Source: Chara braunii
Lineage: Eukaryota > Streptophyta > Charophyceae > Charales > Characeae
DNA: 24,074 nt
Direction of reading: 5' to 3'
Assembly (NCBI GenBank): GCA_003427395.1
Contig: BFEA01000134.1
Span: 2,389,501 to 2,413,574, forward strand
Below are positions 18,661-24,074 of the stretch, piece by piece. The translations under genes and the position numbers were made by a program. Each line of letters begins with the position of its first letter. The first letter of the stretch is position 1. The notes under the pieces are model-generated. The model saw only the letters and a list, made by a program, of their open reading frames with translations. It was not told the origin of the DNA and searched no databases.

Positions 18661-18826
18661 TAGGAGCGACACTGAATACTACGTTGGTGTGGGCAGAGAG
18701 CGTTGGCACTGACATTTGAGTTCACTGTATTGCTCTTATTTGGATGGTATCTTGGTGCACTGTGCTCTCTGCTTGGTACATGACTATCTGGACTACAGCG
18801 TCTGTTTCTTTTACTTTTCTTTGCTT

Positions 18827-18830
<4 letters not shown>

Positions 18831-18879
<49 letters not shown>
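18831..18879 (-). repeat. 49-T run, possible poly(A) of a minus-strand retroposon
   Basis: T continues without interruption for 49 bases. As a minus-strand poly(A) its body would lie to the right (18880 onward), where I recognise no gene; flanking duplications were not found. Confidence 0.6.
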
Positions 18880-18883
<4 letters not shown>

Positions 18884-19058
18884 GCACTGTTGTTTTCCAC
18901 TGCAGTTACTGTTTTCCTTTGTTCTCCTTACTCCAGTTTCTTTTGCTAATTACTTTCCAAGTTTCCACTGTGATTGCGACTTCTTATCAGAACTCGCTGT
19001 TGTAGCCCTACTTACAGTCATCGCTGATTACTATTATGATAGCATTATCTATTCGGAT

Positions 19059-19352
19059 CTAGGCTACCAGCCGGGCCGCCCGGGTACCCTATTTTCCCGG
19101 ACGGCCCGGCCGTGCAAGGCCCAGGGAAGGTCCAACCCCCCCCCCCAACCCCCCCTTCAAAGAAAAAAACGAAAAACACTGTGTTATGCAGAAAAATAAA
19201 CTGAACAACTTTTGCCGCAGGGTCACGACGAAATTCTTTACCAAATTTAAAATAAAAAATAAAGTTAAGAAAATCTTTTTTATTTTTTATTTTTTTTATT
19301 TTTTTTGGCCCGGCCGGGCAACTGGCCCCGGGCCACTCCGGTAGTAGCCTAG
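19059..19352. mobile_element. short non-autonomous element, copy E3
   Basis: Begins CTAGGCTACC and ends GTAGCCTAG; with one more base pair on each side, ATCTAGGCTAC (19057-19067) and GTAGCCTAGAT (19344-19354) are perfect inverted repeats. Imperfect direct words ATAGCATTATCTATT and ATAGTATTATGTATT flank it. GC-rich ends (GCCCGGGTACCC, GGCCCGGCCGGGC) enclose the family core with TGTTATGCAG and CTGAACAACTTTTGCC. The core matches E1 at roughly three of four bases. Confidence 0.65.
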
Positions 19353-19636
19353 ATTCCGATAGTATTATGTATTGTGATAGTAGTATCACTATTGCTACCA
19401 CTGTTATTTTCTATTGTTGCTACCACAAATTAATAAATTATTTTTATTTTTGAAAGAAAAGAGCGGGTAGGCACTACCTTTCTTGTATCCGTCTCAGACC
19501 CTCGTGATCTACTTATCGACAGTTACATTGGACCGCGATCCTCCTTTATGATTCCCGCCGCTGTTGGTTTCTATTGTTGATGTTCCTACGTCTTACATTG
19601 GCGGTGACTGCTGTTAACTGCTGCTGGCACTGCTTA

Positions 19637-19776
19637 CTGCTGCAACTACTGTCTTCACCCGAATAGAACGCCCGGTCATTATAGCTGCTGCATCTGGACT
19701 GAAAGTTGCCCTGAATACAGCTATTATAATGACCGGGCATTCTATTTCTATTCGGGCGAAGGCAGTAGTAATAGCA
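19637..19776. repeat. long inverted repeat (fold-back)
   Basis: The left arm (about 19646-19685: CTACTGTCTTCACCCGAATA, then GAACGCCCGGTCATTATA) pairs with the right arm (about 19720-19768) with few mismatches. The right arm has a few extra bases (TTTCTA, ATA). The loop is about 30 bases. No transposon termini or flanking duplications were identified. It would give a single long hairpin RNA if transcribed. Confidence 0.85.
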
Positions 19777-19807
19777 ACAACTCATTCCGGTCACTGCAGT
19801 CACTGCA

Positions 19808-19900
19808 GTTTGCTGCTGTTTGCTGCTGTTTGCTGCTGTTTGCAGCTGTTTGCTGCTGTTTGCTGCTGTTTGCTGCTGTTCGCGGCTGTTTGCGGCTGTT
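19808..19900. repeat. 10-bp tandem repeat, nine units
   Basis: GTTTGCTGCT repeats about nine times, with variants GTTTGCAGCT, GTTCGCGGCT and GTTTGCGGCT. The frame translates as alternating cysteine/leucine/alanine peptides on both strands and is not a gene. Confidence 0.95.
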
Positions 19901-20139
19901 ACAGCTGCTACTACCGTAGTGCCTGTTATAGCAGCATTTTCTTTTTCACCACAGTTGCAATCATGTGTCTGCACTCTGCAGTTCATTGCGGCTACTAAGC
20001 CCATGGAATGCAATGGAAACGACACCCAGAAGAGAATGCCTGCTACTGATGCCTGACATGTCAGTGAGCCCATCCGTGTTCTCCGTAGGACTTTTTGTGA
20101 TGTCTGGCATCAATCACAACTATGGTCCTTCTGTCGCCC

Positions 20140-20300
20140 CCAGTGTTTGCACTTTCGGGCAATCCCGAATTCCAACCAATTGTGAACTTGGGTTCCTTAG
20201 GTGTCCCCACATCTTGGATCTTCTGCCTGAAGACAGTCTCCTACAGCAGGAGAACGCAACTGACCTGATGAGGTGGCCCAATAGAAGCAGGATTGGAAGC
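20140..20300 (-). repeat. tRNA-derived SINE-like copy A
   Basis: Minus-strand words GGCCACCTCATCAGGTCAGT and GTTGGAATTCGGGATTG correspond to copy B. The A-box-like segment survives; the B box is decayed (AAGTTCACAATTGG). Confidence 0.55.
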
Positions 20301-20360
20301 GACAGCAAAGTGTCACAATTGCAATTGCCGTAAGCTACAGCTCACGGACTCCGGATACTC

Positions 20361-20465
20361 TACCACCTGATTCCAACCGGATTTGAACCCATGTTCTGTT
20401 CATTAACAGCAGGCAACCAAACTGATGAGGTAGCCCACTACACGCAGGCTTGCAAGCCACAACCG
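20361..20465 (-). repeat. tRNA-derived SINE-like copy B
   Basis: On the minus strand TACCTCATCAGTTTGG (A-box-like) is followed about 30 bases later by GGGTTCAAATCC (a good pol III B box, plus-strand 20379-20390), with CTGCTGTTAATGAACAG between in the anticodon-arm position. This spacing and order are those of a tRNA head, as in plant SINEs. Confidence 0.65.
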
Positions 20466-20551
20466 CGTGTTTCAATCGCATTCGTCATTCGAATCGCCCT
20501 ACAAGCGACTTCCTGCTCAGCGAGTCCAGATACTGTGCCTTTCGGACCACC

Positions 20552-20552
20552 T

Positions 20553-20591
<39 letters not shown>

Positions 20592-20596
20592 TTTTT
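20552..20596. repeat. (TTTA)n microsatellite
   Basis: About 11 TTTA units. On the minus strand it lies downstream of SINE-like copy C and may be that copy's (TAAA)n tail. Confidence 0.9.
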
Positions 20597-20715
20597 GGAA
20601 CCATCTTTTATTATATTGTGTGATTCCCTCAGGATCACAGGATCTGCAACCCCATGGATTTGTTCATTAACAGCACGTAACTGGACTGATGAGGTGCTTT
20701 GCAAGCATGCACAAA
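20597..20715 (-). repeat. tRNA-derived SINE-like copy C
   Basis: Shares CACCTCATCAGTCCAGTTAC and GTGCTGTTAATGAACA with copy B on the minus strand; the B box is decayed. It ends towards the (TTTA)n tract, as expected for a SINE tail. Confidence 0.6.
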
Positions 20716-21368
20716 CATAGCACCAGTAGCGTCTGACTCTCAATATGCCTTGCAAACACCAAGCCTGGCGTATTCACGAGTCCAACATTTATTTAGCCCA
20801 GGGCTTGGGACTGCCCAATGCATGCCAAAGAACTGGAGGGAACACGGATCACGGAAAAGATGGAAACAACCTACCCTCTTCCCCTGAATAGACCGTACGG
20901 GCATAATGGGGCATTGTACACCTGTATTTGATGAAGCTTTCGGTCCAAGTACAGAGATCATGACCATAAGTTTTATTCCGGGGGGCAACAATAGCACACA
21001 AATAGTGGTTAGAATGGGCGCACACAAAGTGATACTGCGGTGGATTGCGGGTACATGCCTCTGCGCTCCATCGGGGTTATAGGGGTAACTGCGGGAGGCC
21101 AAAGAGTGAAAACAGCAGGAGCACCAGCAGGCTCTGTGGGTTATAGGGATGGAACTGGGGGAGGGACGAAGAGTGAAAACAGCAGGAGCAGCAGCAGCAG
21201 AAAGAAGAGGAGGAGGAGGGGAAAAGGTAGTGATCCCACAACCGCCCACACATACCTGACCACAGATTAGCTTCACAAGACGACAAAACAAACTGGGAAA
21301 TGAAAAGGGGCAAGACAGCTGAGCGAATCGCACCATGCACTCCAGAACAAAATTCTTGCAGCACCTTT
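20716..21368. other. AspRS downstream region
   Basis: No gene on either strand is supported. A ~54-bp stretch is duplicated with a 65-bp period (about 21072-21125 and 21137-21190), sharing GAGTGAAAACAGCAGGAGCA. The segment nearest 21368 probably forms the 3' UTR of the AspRS mRNA. Confidence 0.5.
20972..20977 (-). promoter_or_regulatory. possible poly(A) signal of the AspRS gene
   Basis: AATAAA on the minus strand, about 390 bases after the stop codon. It is the nearest canonical hexamer that I see downstream; plant signals are loose, so the real site may differ. Confidence 0.3.
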
Positions 21369-23669
21369 CTATGTGTTGTTTTTCTGCTCATCTTTATTGT
21401 GCTCCTCATCTTTAACCAACGACTCCACATTGAGTTCTTTGAGCTGTGCGGGGCTGACAGAGGAAGGGGCCTTCGTCAATGCGCACTGCGCTTGTGTAGT
21501 TTTGGGGAACGCAATGACATCCCTGATGGATGGCTGTGCTGCCAAAAGCATCACCAGCCGGTCGAGCCCAAATGCAATGCCTCCATGCGGTGGCGCACCG
21601 AGGTCGAATGCATCCATAAGGTACCCAAACTTTTCCTCGGCTTGTTGCCGGGACAAGCCTATGGCCTCAAAGATCTTCTCTTGAACCTCTCGCTTGTAGA
21701 TGCGCAGACTTCCTCCACCAATCTCCACCCCATTGTACACCATGTCGTATGCGAGAGCTCGTGCGTTTCGGAGGTTACCCATGTCCTCAGCAACTGGTGC
21801 CGTGAACGGGTGATGCGCAGCCTTCAGTCGTTGTTCATCTTCATCCCACTCGAATAACGGAAACTCGGTCACCCACAAAATTGCATGCTTTGACTTGTCG
21901 ATAAGTCCAAGCTCATTGGCTAGATGATTCCTGAGACGGTCTAATGACTTGTTGACTACCGCTCGTTCGCCTGCAGTTAGCAAAATCAGGTCCCCGGGGT
22001 CCGCTTCGCACCTCTGCAGGAGTTCTTGCCGCCTTTCGGCCGTCAGATTGGACTTGATCGCATCTACGGCATCCACCTCACCCCCTTCGAGGACCCTCAA
22101 GAAAGCTAGGCCATTAGCGCCTCCCTTTGTTGCCTCTTGGAACACATCCCCCTTCTTGAGCCTCACATTCGAGATCTTTGCGGACCCACCCTTAACCGTC
22201 ATGGCCTTCACAGCACCCCCTGACGCGACGGCGCTCGAAAAAACGCGGAAGCCGGAATCGGCGACCAAATCAGATACATCTTTCAGCTCCATGTCAAAAC
22301 GCAAGTCGGGTTTGTCGCTCCCGTACCGGGCCATAGCTTCTGAATAAGTTAGTCGCGGAAAAGGGACGGGTAGGTCTACTTGCTTGATCTCTCGAAACAA
22401 GTGGCGCATTACGCCTTCAGTCATGCTCAGCATGTCCTCCAGCGGGGTGAACGCGAGTTCCAGATCAAGCTGAGTAAACTCAGGCTGACGATCGGCTCGC
22501 AGGTCTTCGTCTCGAAAACACCGAGCAATCTGGTAATACTTGTCAAAGCCAGCAACCATTAGCATCTGCTTGAACAGTTGAGGACTCTGAGGAAGAGCAT
22601 ACCATCCACCTGGCTGAACTCTCGATGGGACAAGGTAATCTCTGGCTCCCTCGGGAGTGGACCGCGTCAACAACGGCGTTTCTATCTCGATGAAACCAAG
22701 CGAATCCTCAAGGTACCTCCGCAGCGTTCTAATGACCTTGTGGCGCAGCCGTAGATTATTCTGCATCTGAGGGCGCCGAAGGTCCAGATGTCGATACTGC
22801 AGCCGCAGTTCTTCCTTGGGGAGCTCGCCAGCCTCCTCAGCTCCCTTGGAAATGGAGAAAGGCAGCGGTTTTCGGACCGGATTGATCACCTGGATATCCT
22901 CGGCAAGAACCTCAAGGGAACCAGTTTCCATGCGCGGATTCCTCATGTCTATGGGCCTAAGTCTCAAGGTACCATCGACAGCAACAACATACTCAGCCCT
23001 GATCCTTTCGGCGACAGAATGAAGAAGGGGGTTGTTAACAGGGTCCGACGTGACCTGCAGAATGCCTGTGTGATCACGCACGTTAACAAAAGCTACCCCT
23101 CCATGGGTCCGCTGGGAGGCCACCCAGCCACAGATTCTCACTTTCTTTCCCACATCACTCTCTGACAGTCGGCCGCACAGGTCGGTGCGGCTGATCCACT
23201 GCAAGCTCAAGTCGCCGCCTTCGGAACCCCTAGCTGGGATGGCTTCGGTCCCATCTTCAGTTTCAGCCTCGGATACCGAGGCCTGCTCTTCTTCGGCCGT
23301 TTCTAGCCCCGGCCTTGCCGCTGCCTTTGTGGCAATGCTAGAGCAGCCAACTGCAGCCGAGCCCCTTGGTCTGCTGCTAAGAGGAAGCACCCGCGGGATC
23401 GATTGCATTCCTCCTCCCAGGCCGGATCGCAGAGAAAAGACTGCGCCTTTACCCTGCTGTCTGGCATGGTTCGTTGAAGTCCAAACGCACAGCTTTGCAC
23501 TCCGGGAATACAGTGCGGAATTCGCTACAGGCCATCGTGGCCTAGATACTGTCAGAGCCCGATCAGTGGAGAGAGAGGGTAAGCTCCATTGAGAAGGAAC
23601 TCCTCGGCAGACGCAACATGCACCTTTAACAACCGTCCGCGAAGCACGCGGAATTACTCTCGATGCCAT
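21369..23669 (-). CDS. aspartyl-tRNA synthetase, bacterial/organellar type
   Basis: Intact, intronless frame of 766 residues. It attaches aspartate to tRNA-Asp using ATP (class IIb synthetase). Residues about 160-750 form a complete bacterial-type AspRS. The OB-fold anticodon-binding domain is at 175-270 ([20 protein letters not shown]). Motif 1 lies around 317-342 ([19 protein letters not shown]), then QSPQLFKQ at 361-368 and motif 2 at 381-403 ([18 protein letters not shown]). The GAD insertion that marks the bacterial family is at about 460-590, then HHPFTAP at 619-625 and motif 3 at 696-709 ([14 protein letters not shown]). Residues 1-120 are rich in Ser, Arg and Ala with few acids, as in plastid/mitochondrial transit peptides; an acidic stretch (123-150) separates them from the enzyme. 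Bacterial AspRS is near 590 residues, so the extra length is the N-terminal leader plus a short charged C-terminal tail. The ATG has a strong context (GCCATGG). Targeting to one or both organelles is inferred. Confidence 0.95.
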   Translation of the reverse strand: MASRVIPRASRTVVKGACCVCRGVPSQWSLPSLSTDRALTVSRPRWPVANSALYSRSAKLCVWTSTNHARQQGKGAVFSLRSGLGGGMQSIPRVLPLSSRPRGSAAVGCSSIATKAAARPGLETAEEEQASVSEAETEDGTEAIPARGSEGGDLSLQWISRTDLCGRLSESDVGKKVRICGWVASQRTHGGVAFVNVRDHTGILQVTSDPVNNPLLHSVAERIRAEYVVAVDGTLRLRPIDMRNPRMETGSLEVLAEDIQVINPVRKPLPFSISKGAEEAGELPKEELRLQYRHLDLRRPQMQNNLRLRHKVIRTLRRYLEDSLGFIEIETPLLTRSTPEGARDYLVPSRVQPGGWYALPQSPQLFKQMLMVAGFDKYYQIARCFRDEDLRADRQPEFTQLDLELAFTPLEDMLSMTEGVMRHLFREIKQVDLPVPFPRLTYSEAMARYGSDKPDLRFDMELKDVSDLVADSGFRVFSSAVASGGAVKAMTVKGGSAKISNVRLKKGDVFQEATKGGANGLAFLRVLEGGEVDAVDAIKSNLTAERRQELLQRCEADPGDLILLTAGERAVVNKSLDRLRNHLANELGLIDKSKHAILWVTEFPLFEWDEDEQRLKAAHHPFTAPVAEDMGNLRNARALAYDMVYNGVEIGGGSLRIYKREVQEKIFEAIGLSRQQAEEKFGYLMDAFDLGAPPHGGIAFGLDRLVMLLAAQPSIRDVIAFPKTTQAQCALTKAPSSVSPAQLKELNVESLVKDEEHNKDEQKNNT

Positions 23670-23676
23670 GGCAACA

Positions 23677-23748
23677 GCATCTCAGCCCACTCAGCCTAGT
23701 ACTCAGCCTAGTACTCAGCCTAGTACTCAGCCTAGTACTCAGCCTACT
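23677..23748. repeat. 12-bp tandem repeat in the AspRS leader
   Basis: ACTCAGCCTAGT is repeated four times from 23689, followed by a variant unit ending in CTACT and preceded by a decayed one. It ends about 8-20 bases upstream of the AspRS ATG on the minus strand, so it should lie in the 5' UTR or core promoter. Confidence 0.9.
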
Positions 23749-23973
23749 GGGCCGAGATGTGAGGACAGATCATCGGCAAGGATCAACCTGCTCAGACCAA
23801 GGACAAGGTTGTACATTCCATTCCAAACAAAAAGGCAAGAAGACAGACCATAGGCAAGGGTCAGCACCATCCACATGCTCTCGTGGAGATTATAAGTAGC
23901 ACAAGTAAAGCCAGTGCGGCTACTCCTGCACACATGGGAAATACCAACGAGATATCTGTGGTCTAACTGCATA

Positions 23974-23976
<3 letters not shown>
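23749..23976 (-). promoter_or_regulatory. probable AspRS upstream region
   Basis: On the minus strand a TATA-like CTTATAATC lies about 225 bases before the ATG (near plus 23889-23897), and a GA repeat lies further upstream. Two imperfect copies of a CAGACCATAGGCAAGGGTCA-like word are at about 23765 and 23844. Promoter function is inferred from position only. Confidence 0.35.

Positions 23977-24028
<52 letters not shown>
23977..24028. repeat. (TC)n microsatellite, GA tract upstream of AspRS
   Basis: About 26 TC units. Read with the AspRS gene it is a GA repeat some 310 bases before the start codon. GA/CT tracts are common near plant promoters. Confidence 0.95.
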
Positions 24029-24031
<3 letters not shown>

Positions 24032-24074
24032 GGATTAATTAAGTAATACTACGTGATGGTGATGAGTGCGAAGA

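Noticed and set aside
20225-20710. Hammerhead ribozyme cores (CTGATGAGG words in the SINE-like copies, and CTGATGAG at about 3226)
   Set aside because: No GAAA with a closing stem II and no helix III at the right place; in the SINE copies the word is the complement of the A-box region.
21300-23592. Plus-strand frames across the AspRS region
   Set aside because: They are shadows of the minus-strand AspRS coding sequence.

Overview
This is a eukaryotic nuclear window, most likely from a land plant with a large, repeat-rich genome; a seedless vascular plant such as a fern is plausible but unproven. The plant inference rests on a nuclear gene for a bacterial-type (organellar) aspartyl-tRNA synthetase with a long N-terminal extension, a fragment of plant-type mitochondrial nad2, and pieces of U6 snRNA and 18S rRNA. 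Most of the window is non-coding and built from repeats and retroposed fragments. I support only one intact protein gene, the AspRS on the minus strand at 21369-23669.

Layout. 1-160: TC, TG and CA microsatellites. 850-1157 and 10607-11290: two parts of an AT-rich tandem array, separated by a 9.45-kb insertion at 1158-10606. That insertion has TGT...ACA ends and a short target duplication (ACGT). It has no convincing protein gene, and it is full of hairpins: a 1.16-kb direct repeat pair (1158-2316 and 4274-5431), a six-copy 46-bp array (2886-3171), an eight-copy set of hairpins with one conserved upper part and changing but still paired lower stems (7197-7882), and a six-copy 124-bp array with boundary hairpins (8196-8900). 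11290-14770 is AT-rich non-coding DNA with a 29-bp tandem array and short duplications. 14780-17340 is a graveyard of retroposed or transferred fragments: a U6 snRNA retropseudogene, a short mobile element, a frameshifted nad2 fragment, and an antisense 18S rRNA fragment with poly(A) and a 16-bp target duplication. 17340-20720 holds CTG-rich low-complexity DNA, a tRNA-Glu-like sequence, a GC-rich segment, a 49-T run, another short element copy, a long fold-back and three tRNA-derived SINE-like copies. 20720-24074 is the AspRS gene with its flanks, including a 12-bp tandem repeat just upstream of the ATG and a GA/CT tract further upstream.

The best candidate for something undescribed is the 1158-10606 insertion. 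It looks like a large non-coding mobile element carrying several families of hairpins in which the loop is conserved and the stem varies in a compensated way, as expected if the RNA fold rather than the sequence is kept. No computation was run; alignments were made by eye.
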